The translations under genes were made by a program, and so were the position numbers. Below, piece by piece: positions 1-10,360 of a DNA stretch of 64,000 nt. This DNA is from Chara braunii (taxonomy: Eukaryota > Streptophyta > Charophyceae > Charales > Characeae). The notes under the pieces are model-generated. The model was given only the letters and a program-made list of their open reading frames with translations, searched no databases and was not told the origin of the DNA. Positions within the stretch are counted from its first letter, which is position 1. Each line of letters starts with the position of its first letter. The stretch is from NCBI GenBank assembly GCA_003427395.1, contig BFEA01000283.1, forward strand, positions 56,798 to 120,797, read 5' to 3'.

Positions 1-2366
1 ACAATCAAAGAAACTACCAAAGACTAGTGAGTGCGTGACGGTTTCTTTGATTACGCTAGCTGATCTGCTTTGCTAGAGAGTGCCTTGACCTTAGACGAAC
101 TCTGAGCATATCGAGGAACCTGTGCCTATGGGTAGGGGAGGGCACTCGCTAGCCAGAAAAACATTGGCTCAGCTAGTACAATCAAAGAAACCACCACACA
201 CTCACTAGTCTTTGGTGGTTTCTTTGATTGTGCTAGCTCAGCCAATGTTTTTTTGGGTAGTGAATGTCCCCCCATACCCAGAGGCAGAGGTTCCTCTACA
301 TGCTCAGAGTTTGTCTAAGGTCAAAACACTCCGTAGCACAGCAGGCCCAGCTAGCACAATCAATAAAACCACCAAAGACTAGTGAGTGCGTGGCAGTTTT
401 TTTAATTGTGCTAGTAGATCTGCTATGCTAGGAAGTGCTTTGACCTTAGACAAACTCTTAGCATATGGACGAACCTCAGCCTGTGGGTAGGGGGGGGCAC
501 TCGCTAGCCAAAAAAACACTGGCTCCACTAGCACAATCAAGGAAACCACCAAAAATAAAAAAACCTACGCCCCCCCCAACCCAAAGGCATAGGTTTCTCC
601 ATATGCTCAGAGTTTTTCCAAGGTCAAAGCACTGTTCCTCCATGACCTCAGAGTTTTAAGTCTTCGGTGGTTTCTTTGATTGTGCTAGCTGGACCAATAT
701 TTTTTTGGTTAGTGAGTGCCCCCCAGCATGGGTAGGGGCGTATGTTTTTTGATCTTTGGTGGTTTGTTTGATTGTGCTAGCTGAGCCAATGTTTTTTTGG
801 CTAGTGAGTGCCCCCCCCTTCCCAAAGGCAAAGGTTCCTCTTTGATTGTGCTAGCTGAGCAAATGTTTTTTAGGCTAGTGAGTGCCCCACCTACCCATTC
901 CTCCATATGCTCAGGGCTTGTCTAAGGTAAAAGCACTCCCTAGCACAGCAGATCAGCTAGCACAATCAAATAAACCGCCACGCACTCACTGGTCTTTGGT
1001 GATTTCGTTGATTGTGCTAGTTGAGCCAATTTTTTCTTGGCAAGTGAGTGCCCCCCCCCTACCCAACCGGAGACGTTCCTCCATATGCTTAGAGTTTTTC
1101 TCAGGTCAAAATACCCGTTAGCATAGCAGATCAACACAACAGATCAGCCAGCACAATCAAAGAAACCACCACGCACTCATTGGTCTTTGGTGGTTTCTAG
1201 CACAGTGGGTCTCACTCTGCCTGTGGGTAAGGGCGGCACTCACTGGCCAAAAAAACATTTGCTCGGCTAGCACAATCAAAGAAACCACCAAAGACAAGTG
1301 AGTGCTTGGCGGTTTCTTTGATTGTGCTTGATGATCTGCTGTGCTAGGGAGTGCTTTGACCTTAGACAAATTCGGAACATATAGAGGAACCTCTGCCTTT
1401 GGGTAGTGTCTGTCTTTGGGAAGGGGGGGGCACTCACTAACCAAAAAAACATTGGCTCAGCTAGCACAATCAAAGAGAACACCAAAGACTCGTGAGTGCG
1501 TGGCGGTTTCTTTGATTGTGCTAGATGATCTGCTGTGCTATAGAGTGGTTTGACCTTAGACAAACTCTTACCATATGGAGGAACCTCTACCTTTGGGGAG
1601 GGGGGGGCACTCAATAGCCGAAAAAACCATTGGCTCAACTATCTGAGCATATGGAGGAACCTCCGCTTTTTGGTGGAGCAGATTAGCTAGCAAAATCAAA
1701 GAAACCGCCCCGCGCTCACCAGTGTTTGGTGGTTTCTTTGATTGTGCTAGGTTCGCCAATGTTTTTTTGGCCAGTGAGTGCGTGACGGTTTCTTTGATTG
1801 TGCTTGCTGAAAGGGGGGCGTAGGTTTTTTGGTCTTTGGTGGTTTCTTTTGTTGCGCTAGCTGAGCCAATGTTCTTTTTGCTAGTGAGTGTCCCCCCCTA
1901 CCCAAAGGCAGAGGTTCCTCCATATGCTCAAAGTTTGTCTAAGGTCAAAGCACTCCCTAGCACAGGAGATCGGCTAGCACAATCAAAGAAACCGCCACGC
2001 ACTCACTAGTCTTTGGTGGTTCCTTTGATTGTGCTTGATGAGCCAATGTTTTTTTGGCTAGTGAGTGCCTCCCCCTACCAAAGGTAGAGGTGCTACCCAA
2101 GAAAACATTGGCTCAGCTAGCACAATCAAAGAAACCGCCAAACACAAAAAAACCTACGCCGAACTTTCAGCTAGCACAATAAAAAAAACCGCCTCGCATT
2201 CACTAGCCAAAAAAACATTGGCGGATCCAGCAAAATCAAAGGCAGAGGTTCCTCCATATGCTCAGATAGTTTAGCCAATGTTTTTGTCGGCTAGTTAGTG
2301 CCCCCCCTCACCCAAAGGCAGTGGTTTCTCTATATGCTCAAAGTTTCTCTAAGGTTAAAGCACTCT

Positions 2367-2520
2367 GCTCACACCATCAGGTACTCCATCGTCAACTGTT
2401 CTTCAAAATCTCAGTGTTTTACAGCTCTGCTGATATCGACTCGACGCCTACTTCATCTAAGTCATCGACCACCTCGATGACTTCATCCATCTTCTTGACT
2501 TCAGTTATTTGCTTCAGGCT
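2367..2520 (+). repeat. Inserted coding-like module, copy 1
   Basis: Full-length copy from GCTCACACCATCAGG to GGCTTCAGGCT-type sequence. It is one of the more diverged copies: the GGATGTCAGCG core is changed and a stop enters one frame. Module strand is given as the direction in which the NNC codon pattern reads. Confidence 0.85.
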
Positions 2521-2556
2521 AGTGAGTGCGCCCCCTACCCACAGGCAGAGGTTCCT

Positions 2557-2678
2557 CTTCAGGATGTCAGCGTTTTGCGGCTCTGCTTCGATATCGACTC
2601 GACTCCTACTTCATCGACGTCATCGACCACCTCGACGACTTCATCCATTTTCTTGACTTCAGCTATTGGTTTCAGGCT
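2557..2678 (+). repeat. Inserted coding-like module, copy 2 (5' truncated)
   Basis: Starts at TTCAGGATGTCAGCG directly after AGAGGTTCCTC and so lacks the CACACCATCAGG part. It follows copy 1 with only a short satellite spacer. The frame reading RLDSYFIDVIDHLDDFIH is intact. Confidence 0.85.
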
Positions 2679-2766
2679 AGTGAATGTCCCCCCCTACCCA
2701 CAGGGAGAGGTTCCTCCATATGCTCAGAGTTTGTCTAAGGTAAAAACACTCCCTAGCACAGCAGAT

Positions 2767-2836
2767 CAGCTAGCACAATCAAAGAAACCGCCACGCACTC
2801 ACTAGTCTTTGGTGGTTTCTTTGATTGTGCTAGCTG
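2767..2836. repeat. Monomer-junction palindrome (reference copy)
   Basis: Perfect 23-bp arms at 2,767-2,789 and 2,814-2,836 (outer ends CAGCTAGC and GCTAGCTG) are separated by a 24-bp spacer containing CACTCACTAG. One arm lies at the end of a monomer and the other at the start of the next, so every head-to-tail junction can form a hairpin or cruciform. This explains why the same peptide string appears when either strand is translated. Confidence 0.85.
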
Positions 2837-2861
2837 AGCCAATGTTTTTTTTGCTAGTGAG
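2796..2861. repeat. 66-bp cassette bounded by CACTCACTAG inverted repeats
   Basis: CACTCACTAG at the left and its exact complement at the right bound a 66-bp segment that contains the T-run. The same 10-mer pair recurs in most monomers and is a frequent point where orientation switches, so it behaves like a short terminal inverted repeat or recombination point. No transposase is encoded nearby. Confidence 0.6.
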
Positions 2862-5230
2862 TGCGCCCCCCTACCCAAAGGCAGAGGTTCCTCCATATGC
2901 TTAGAGTTTGTCTAAGGTAATAGCACTCCCTAGCACAGCAGATCACCTAGCACAATCAAAGAAACCACCACGCACTCACCAGTCTTTGGTGGTTTCTTTA
3001 ACTCTGCTAGCTGAGCCAATGTTTTTTTGGCTAGTGAGTGCCCCCCCTACCCAAAGGCAGAGGTTCCTCCATATGCTCATAGTTTGTTTAAGGTCAAAGC
3101 ACTCCCTAGCCTAGCAGATCATCTAGCACAATCAAAGAAACCACCAAAGACTAGTGAGTGAGTGGAGGTGTCTTTGATTGTGCTAGCTGAGCCAATGTTT
3201 TTTTGGCTAGTGAGTGCCCCCACCCACCCAAAGGCAGAGGTTCCTCCATATCCTCAGAGTTTGTGCGAGGTCAAAGCACTCCCTACCGCAATCAAAGAAA
3301 CCGTCACACACTCACTAATCTTTAGATGTTTCTTTGATTGTACTAGCTGAACCAATGTTTTTTTGGCTAGTGAGTGTCTCCCCCTACCCAAAGGCAGAGG
3401 TTCCTCCATATGCGCAGATTTTGTTTAAGGTCAAAGCACTCCCTAGCCCAGAAGATCATCTAGCACAATCAAAGAAACCGCCACGCATTCACAGATCGTC
3501 TAGCACAATCAAAGAAACCTCCACGCACTGACAAGCCTTTGGTGATTTCTTTGATTGTGCTAGCTGAGCCAATGTTTTTCTGGCTAGTGAGTGGCCCTCC
3601 TACCCACAGGCAGAGGTTCCTCCATATGCTCATCACTAGCCAACCTTAGATGAACTCTGAGCATATGGACGAACCTATGCATGTGGCTTGGGTCTGCCTT
3701 TGGGTAGGGGGGGACACTCACTAGCCAAAAAAACATTGGCTCAGCTAGCACAATCAAAGAAACCACTAAAAACTAGTGAATGCGTGGCGGTTTCTTTGAT
3801 GATGCTAGCTGATCTGCTGTGCTAGGGAGTGCTTTGACCTCAGACAAACTCTAAGCATATTGAGAAATCTGTGCCTTTGGGTAGGGGGGGGCAATCACTA
3901 GCCAAAAAAACATTGGCTCAACTAGTACAATCAAACAAACCACCAAAGACTAGTGGTTGCATGGCGGTTTCTTTGATTTTGCTAGCCGATCTGCTGTGCT
4001 CGGCAATGCTTTGACCTTATACAAACTGAGAGCATGTGCAAGGACCTCTGCCTGTGTGTAGGGGGGGGCACTCACTAGCCAAAAAAATATTGGCTTAGCT
4101 AGCACAATCAAAGAAACCGCCACGCACTCATTAGTCTTTGGTGGTTTTTTTCATTGCGCTAGTTGAGCCAATGTTTGTTTGGCTAGTGATGAGCGTATGG
4201 AGGAACCTCTGCCTGTGGGTAGGGTTTTTTGGTTGCTTAGTGCGTGGCGGTTTCTTTGATTGTGATAGTTGATCTGCTGTACTAGGGAGTGCATTGACCT
4301 TAGACAAACTCTGAGCATGTGGAGGAACCTCTGTCTGTGGGTAGGGGGGGGCACTTATTGGCTTCAGGCTAGTGAGTGCCCCCCCCTACCCTCAGGCAGA
4401 GCTTCCTCTATATGCTCAGAGTTTGTCTAAGGTCAAGGCACAACCCTCCTACCCAAGGGCAGACCCTACCCAAAAGAACATTGGCTCAACTAGCCAATGG
4501 AGGAACCTGTGCCGTTGGGTAGGGGGGGGCAGTCACTAACCAAAAAAACATTGGCTCAGCTAGCACAATCAAAGAAACCACAAAATACTAGTGAGTGCCC
4601 TTCCATACCCAAAGGGAGAGGTTCCTTCATATGTTCAGAGTTTTTCTAAGGTAAAAAAACCTCCCTAGCACAGCAGATCACCTAGCACAATCAAAGCAAC
4701 CGCCACGCACTCACTACTCTTTGGTGTTTTCTTTGATTGTGCTCGCTGATCTGCTAATGAGTGCCCCCGCCTACCCAAAGGCAGAGGTTCTTCGATATGC
4801 TTAGAGTTTGTCTAAGGTCGAGGCACTCCCTAGCACAACAGATCAGCTAGCACAATCAAAGAAACCGTCACGCATTCACCAGTGTCTAGTGGTTTGTTTG
4901 ATTGTGCTAGTTGAGCTAATGTTTTTTTTTGTTAGTGATGAGCATATGGAGAAACCTCTGTCTGTGGGTAGTGATTTTTGGCTAGTGAGTGCGAGGCGGT
5001 TTCTTTGATTGTGCTAGATGATATGTTGTGCTAGGGAGTGCTTTGACCTTAGATAAACTATGAGCATATTGAGGAACCTCTGCCTTTGGGTCACACATTC
5101 ACTAGTCTTTGATGGTGTTTTTGATAGTGCTGGCTGAGCCAATGTTTTTTTTGGCTAGTGAGTACCCCCCTCTACCCAAAGGCAGAGGTCTATCCATATG
5201 CTCAGAGTTTATCTAAGGTCAAAGCACTCT

Positions 5231-5386
5231 GCTCTAACCATCAGGTACTCCATCATCAACTCTTCTTCAGGATGAAAGCGTTTTGCAGCTCTGCTTCGAC
5301 ATTGACTCAACTCCTACTTCATCAACGTCATTTACCACCTCGACGACTTCATCCATCTTCTTGACTTCAGCTATTGGCTTCATGCT
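5231..5386 (+). repeat. Inserted coding-like module, copy 3
   Basis: Full-length copy, GCTCTAACCATCAGG through TTGGCTTCATGCT. A few point changes, no large indel. Confidence 0.85.
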
Positions 5387-5750
5387 AGTGAGTGTCGCCC
5401 CCTACCTACACGCAGAGGTTCCTCCATATGCTCAGAGTTTGTCTAAAGGTTCCTCCATATGCTCAGAGTTTGTCTAAGGTCAAAGCACTCCCTAACACAG
5501 CAAATCAGCTAGCACAATCAAAGAAACCACCTCGCACTCACTTGCCAAAAAACCCTACCCATAGGCAGAGGTTCCTCCATATGCTCATCACTAGCCAAAG
5601 AAACATTCGCTCAACTAGCACAATCAAAGAAACCCCCAAAAACTAGTTAGTGTGTGGCGGTTTCTTTGATTGTGGTAGCTGATGTGCTGTGCTAGAAAGT
5701 GCTTTGACCTTAGACAAACTCAGAGCATATGGAGGAACCTCTGCCTGTGG

Positions 5751-5786
5751 GTACATGTTTCCTTAAGCTATGATAAAAACATTGGC
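5751..5786 (-). repeat. Rare module ACCATAGTTTAAGG, inverted copy
   Basis: CCTTAAGCTATGATAAAAAC is the diverged reverse complement of the module, again joined to the ATTGGCTCAG satellite segment. Confidence 0.6.
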
Positions 5787-5900
5787 TCAGCAAGCACAAT
5801 GAAAGAAACAACCAAAGACTAGTGAGTGCGTGGTCGTTTCTTTGATAGAGCTAGTTGATTTGTTGTGCCACCAAAGACTACTGAGTGGGCCCCCCCACGC

Positions 5901-5958
5901 CATCAACCACCTCGACGACTTCATCCATCGTCTTGACTTCAACTATCGGCTTCAGGCT
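5901..5958 (+). repeat. Inserted coding-like module, copy 4 (3' end only)
   Basis: Only the CGACCACCTCGACGACTTC to CTTCAGGCT portion remains, joined to a C-run at its left. Confidence 0.75.
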
Positions 5959-6397
5959 AGTGAGTGCCCCCCCCTACCCAAAGGCAGAGCCTACCCAAAG
6001 GGAGAGGTTCCTCCATATGCTCAGAGTTTGTCTAAGGTCAAAGCACTCCGTACCACATCAAATCAGCTAGCACAATCAAAGAAACCGCCACGCATTCACT
6101 AGTGTTTAGTGTTTTTTTTTAAATGTGCTAGTTGAGACAATGTTCTTTTGGTTAGTGATGAGCATATGGAGAAACCTCTGCGTAGATGATCTTCTGCGCT
6201 AGGGACTGCCTTGACCTTAAACAAACTCTGAGCATATTGAGGAACCTCTGTCGTTGGGTCACGCACGCACTAGTCTTTGGTGGTTTCTTTGATTGTGCTA
6301 GTTGAGCCAATGTTTTTTCTGCTACTGAGTGCCCCCCTCTACCCAAAGGCAGTGGTCTATCCATATGCTCAAGGTTTTTCTAAGGTCAAAGCACTCT

Positions 6398-6540
6398 GCT
6401 CACACCATCAGGTACTGCATCATCAGCTCTTCTTCATGATGTAAGCGTTTTGCGGCTCTGCTTCGACATTGACTCGACTACCTCAACGACTACCTCAACG
6501 ACTTCATCCATCTTCTTGACTTCAAGAATTGGCTTCAGGC
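6398..6540 (+). repeat. Inserted coding-like module, copy 5
   Basis: Near full length with a rearranged centre: ACTACCTCAACG is repeated and part of the CTTCATCGACGTC segment is replaced. Confidence 0.8.
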
Positions 6541-6687
6541 TAGTGAGTGCCCCCCCCTACCCACAAGCACAGGTTTCTCCATATGCTCAAGTCTGTCTAA
6601 AGGTTCCTTCATATGCTCAGAGTTTGTCTAAGGTCAAAGCACTGGCACAACAGATCAGCTAGCACATTCAAATGCAGAGGTTCCTTT

Positions 6688-6807
6688 TCAGGATGTCAGC
6701 GTCTTGCGGCTCTGCTTCCACATCGACTCGACTCAGACTTCATCGACGTCATCTACCACCTCGACGACTTCATCCATCTTCCTGACTTCAGCTATTGGCT
6801 TCAGACT
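6688..6807 (+). repeat. Inserted coding-like module, copy 6 (5' truncated)
   Basis: Starts at TTCAGGATGTCAGCG after AGAGGTTCC, the same truncation point as copy 2, and runs to GGCTTCAGACT. Confidence 0.8.
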
Positions 6808-6850
6808 AGTGAATGTCGCCCCCTACCCACAGGCAGAGGGGGACTCACTA

Positions 6851-6933
6851 GCCTGAAGCCAATAACTGAAGTGAAGAAGATGGATGAATTCGTCGAGGTG
6901 GTATATGGCGTCGATGAAGTAGCAGTCGAGTCT
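6851..6933 (-). repeat. Inserted coding-like module, inverted partial copy
   Basis: Inverted 3' half directly opposite copy 6. Together they form a broken palindrome of about 245 bp with a short centre. The inverted piece stops at GTCGAGTC and joins satellite at TTTGGT, as does the copy at 62,929. Confidence 0.75.
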
Positions 6934-7622
6934 TTGGTAACCTTAGACAAACTCTGAGTATATGGAGGAACCTCTGCCTTTGGGTAGGGGGGGGCACTCA
7001 CTAACCAAAAAAATATTGGCTCAGCTAGCACAATTAAAGAAACCACCAAAGACTAGTGAGTGTGTGACACATTTTGTCTAAGGTCAAAGCACTCTTTAGC
7101 ACAACAGATCATCTAGCCCAATTTAAGAAACCGCCACGCACTTACTAGTCTTTGGATGTTTCTTTGATTGTGCTAGCCGAACCAATGTTTATTTGGCTAG
7201 TGAGTGCGCCCCCCTACCCAAACGCAGACCCTACCCAAAGGCAGAGGTTCCTCCATATGCTCAGATTTCGTCTAAGGTCAAAGCACTCCCTAGCACAACA
7301 GATCAGCTAGCACACTCAATGAAACCACCACGCATTCACTAGTCTTTCGTGATTTCTTTGATTGTGCTAGCTGAGCCAATTTTTTTTTGGCTACTGAGTG
7401 CCCCCCCCTACCCAAAGGCAGAGGTTCCTCCATATGCTAAGATAATTGAGCCAATGTTTTTTTCGGCTAGTGAGTGCCCCCCCTACCCAAAGGCAGACCC
7501 TACCCAAAGGCAGAGGTCCCTCCATATGCTCAGCGTTTGTTAAAGGTCAAAGCACTCCCTAGCACAGCTGATCAACCCTGGGGGAAGATCTTCTGCCTTT
7601 GGGTAGGGGGGGGCACTCACTA

Positions 7623-7660
7623 GCCTGAAACCAATAGCTGAAGTCAAGAAGATGGATGAA
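7623..7660 (-). repeat. Inserted coding-like module, inverted remnant
   Basis: About 38 bp of the 3' end, cut off after GATGGATGAAG and joined to CAGTGAGAACCTCTCCCTTT. The identical breakpoint recurs at 8,914-8,955. Confidence 0.75.
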
Positions 7661-7846
7661 GCAGTGAGAACCTCTCCCTTTGGGTGGGGGGGGAACACTC
7701 ACCAGTCTGTGGTGGTTTCTTTGATTGTGCTGCCTGAGCCAATGTTTTTTTGGGTAGTGAGCGCTCCCCCCTACCCAAAGGCAGACCCTACCCAAAGGAA
7801 GAGGTTCCTCCATATGCTCAGGGTTTATCTAAGGTCAAAGCACGGT

Positions 7847-7938
7847 GCTCACACCATTAGGTACTCCATCATCAACTCTTCTTCGACCACCTCGACGACC
7901 TCATCCATCTTCTTGACTTCAGCTATTGGCTTACGGCT
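7847..7938 (+). repeat. Inserted coding-like module, internally deleted
   Basis: The start (GCTCACACCATTAGG) and the 3' part are present, but roughly 65-70 bp between CTCTTCTTC and GACCACC is missing. The same deletion occurs at 9,139, 36,631 and 44,200. Confidence 0.8.
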
Positions 7939-8150
7939 AGTGATATGCTCCCTAGCACAGCAGATCAGCTAGCACAATGAAAAGAAACATCTGCTCACAC
8001 TAGTTTGTCTAAGATCAAAGCACTCACTAGCACAGCAGATCAGCGAGGACAATCAAAGAAACCGCCACGCACTCACTAGTCTTTGGTGTTTTTTTTTATT
8101 GTGCTCGCTGATCTGCTTTACTACGGACTGCTTTGACCTTAGACAAAGTC

Positions 8151-8200
8151 AACCAATGTTTTTACCATAGTTTAAGGAAATATGTACCCGCAAGCAAAGG
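8151..8200 (+). repeat. Rare module ACCATAGTTTAAGG, copy 1
   Basis: After CCAATGTTTTT the satellite is replaced by ACCATAGTTTAAGGAAATAT and GTACCCGCAAGC before returning to AAAGGTTCCTCC. Further copies are at 9,479, 14,357 and, inverted, 5,751. Confidence 0.7.
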
Positions 8201-8421
8201 TTCCTCCATATGCTCAGAGTTTCTCTAATGTCAAACCACTCCCTAGCACAGCAAATCACCTAGCACAATCAAAGAAACCGCAACACACTCACTCGTCTTT
8301 TGCGGTTTTTTTGATTGCGCTAGCTGATCTGCTATGCTAGGGAATGCTTTGACGCAGAGGTTCTTCCATATGCTTAGAGATGAGCAGAGTGTTGTGCCTG
8401 TGGGAAGGGGGGGGCACTCAC

Positions 8422-8553
8422 TAGCTTGTAGCCAATAGCAGAAGTCAAAAAGAATGATGAAGTCGTCGAGGTGGTCGATGACATCGATGAAGTAGGCGTC
8501 GAGTCTATGTCGAAGCACAACTGCAAAAACGCTGACATCCTGAAGAAGAGCTG
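8422..8553 (-). repeat. Inserted coding-like module, inverted copy
   Basis: Runs from CTTGTAGCCAATAGC to CATCCTGAAGAAGAGCTG; it lacks the GATGGAGTACCTGATGG end. Sits at the junction of the two 1.3-kb duplicated segments. Confidence 0.8.
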
Positions 8554-8913
8554 AAGAGTTTGCCTAAGGTCAAAGAACTCCCTAGCACATCAGATCATCT
8601 AGCACAATAAAAAAAACCGCCACGCACACACTAGTCTTTGGTGGTTTCTTTGATTGTGTTAGCTGAGCCAATGTTTTTTTGGCTAGTGAGTACCCCCCCT
8701 TACCCAAAGGCAGAGGTTTCTCCATATGCTCAGATAATTGAGCCAATGTTTTTTTCGGCTAGTGGGTCCCCCCCCCTACCCAAAGGCAGACCCTACCCAA
8801 AGGCAGAGGTTCGCCCATATGCTCAGAGTTTCTCAAAGGTCAAAGCACTCTCTAGCACAGCTGATCAGCCCTGTGGGAAGATCTTCTGCCTTTGGGTAGG
8901 GGGAGGCACTCAC

Positions 8914-8955
8914 TAGCCTGAAGCCAATAGCTGAAGTCAAGAAGATGGATGAAGT
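8914..8955 (-). repeat. Inserted coding-like module, inverted remnant
   Basis: Same truncation after GATGGATGAAG as the remnant at 7,623, as expected from the 1.3-kb duplication. Confidence 0.75.
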
Positions 8956-9138
8956 AGTGAGAACCTCTCCCTTTGGGTGGGGGGGAGCACTCACTAGTCT
9001 TTGGTGTTTTTTTTTATTGTGCTGTCTGAGCCAATGTTTTTTTGGCTAGTGAGCGCTCCCCCCTGCCCAAAGACAGACCCTACCCAAAGGCAGAGGTTCC
9101 TCCATATGCTCAGGGTTTGTCTATGGTCAAAGCACTCT

Positions 9139-9228
9139 GCTCACACCATCAGGTACTCCATCATCAACTCTTCTTCGACCACCTCCACGACCTCATCCAT
9201 CTTCTTGACTTCAGCTATTGGCTTACCC
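9139..9228 (+). repeat. Inserted coding-like module, internally deleted
   Basis: Carries the shared deletion joining CTCTTCTTC to GACCACC. It is the duplicate of the copy at 7,847. Confidence 0.8.
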
Positions 9229-9478
9229 CTAGTGAGTGCCCCACCCTACCCAGAGGCACAGGTTCCTCCATATGCTCCCTAGCACAGCAGATCAGCTAGC
9301 ACAATCAAAAGAAACATATGCTCACACTAGTTTGTCTAAGGTCAAAGCACTCACTAGCATAGCAGATCAGCGAGGACAATCAAAGAAACAGTCACTCACT
9401 CACTAGTCTTTGGTGGTTTCCTTGATTCTGCTAGCTGAACTGCTGTACTACGGACTACTTTGACCTTAGACAAAGTCA

Positions 9479-9527
9479 ACCAATGTTTTTACCATAGCTT
9501 AAGGAAATATGTACCCGCAAGCAAAGG
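9479..9527 (+). repeat. Rare module ACCATAGTTTAAGG, copy 2
   Basis: Almost identical to the copy at 8,151; part of the 1.3-kb tandem duplication. Confidence 0.7.
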
Positions 9528-9841
9528 TTCCTCCATATGCTCAGAGTTTCTCTAAGGTCAAAACACTCCCTAGCACAGCAAATCACCTAGCACAATCAAA
9601 GAAACCGCCACTCACTCACTAGTCTTTGGCGGTTTCTTTGATTGCGCTAGCTGATCTGCTGTTTTAGGGAATGCTTTGACCTTAGACAAACTCTGAGCAT
9701 ATGGAGGAACCTCTGCCTTTGGGTAGGGGGGGGGCACTCACTAGCCGAAAAAACATTGGCTCAACTAGAACAATCAAAGAAACCACCAAAGATTAGTTAA
9801 TTTCTTCATATGCTCAGAGTTTTCTAAGGTCAAAGTACTCT

Positions 9842-9998
9842 GCTCACACCATAAGGTACTCAATCATCAACTTTTCTTTAGGATATCAGCGTTTTGCGGC
9901 TCTGCTTCAACATCGACTCGACCCCTACTTCATCGACATCATCGACCACCTCGACGACTTCATTCATCTTCTTGACTTCACCTATTGGCTTCATGCTA
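9842..9998 (+). repeat. Inserted coding-like module, full copy
   Basis: Full length from GCTCACACCATAAGG to TTGGCTTCATGCT, with few changes. Confidence 0.85.
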
Positions 9999-10282
9999 GT
10001 GAGTGCCCCCCCCAACCCACAGGCAGAGGTTCCTCCATATGCTCAGAGTATGTCCAAGGTCAAAGCAATCCCTAGCACAACAAAAGCACTCCCTAGCACA
10101 ACATATCATCTAGCACAATCAAAGAAACAACCACTCACTCACTAGTCTTTTGTGGTTTCTTTGATTGTGCTAGCTGAGCCAATGTTTTTTTGGCTAGTGA
10201 GTGTCTCCCCCTACCCAAAAGCGGTTCCTCCATATGCTCAGAGATTGGGTAGGGGGTGTGCTACGGAGTGCTTTGACCTTAG

Positions 10283-10360
10283 GACTCCTACTTCATCGAC
10301 GTCATCGACCACCTCGACGACTTCATCCATCTTCTTGACTTCAACTATTGGCTTCAGGCT
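10283..10360 (+). repeat. Inserted coding-like module, 5' truncated
   Basis: Starts abruptly at GACTCCTACTTCATCGACG after GACCTTAG, then is intact to GGCTTCAGGCT. Confidence 0.8.

Larger units (their letters stand above)
7262..8353. repeat. 1.3-kb tandem duplication, copy A
   Basis: Segment collinear with 8,555-9,676. Shared rare landmarks are GATAATTGAGCC, GGGAAGATCTTCTGCC, a deleted coding-like module, GAAACATCTGCTCACAC and ACCATAGTTTAAGG. The landmark GGGAAG lies at 7,582 here and 8,875 in copy B, an offset of 1,293 bp. The offset grows to about 1,327 bp later because copy B keeps about 33 bp of satellite lost in copy A. Confidence 0.75.
8555..9676. repeat. 1.3-kb tandem duplication, copy B
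   Basis: Collinear with copy A at 7,262-8,353. The two copies share rare modules in the same order and orientation, which random monomer shuffling would not produce. An inverted coding-like module (8,422-8,553) sits between them. Confidence 0.75.

Noticed and set aside
2796-2861. CACTA-type DNA transposon ends
   Set aside because: CACTA occurs within CACTCACTAG, but there is no transposase, no 3-bp target duplication and the cassette is only 66 bp.
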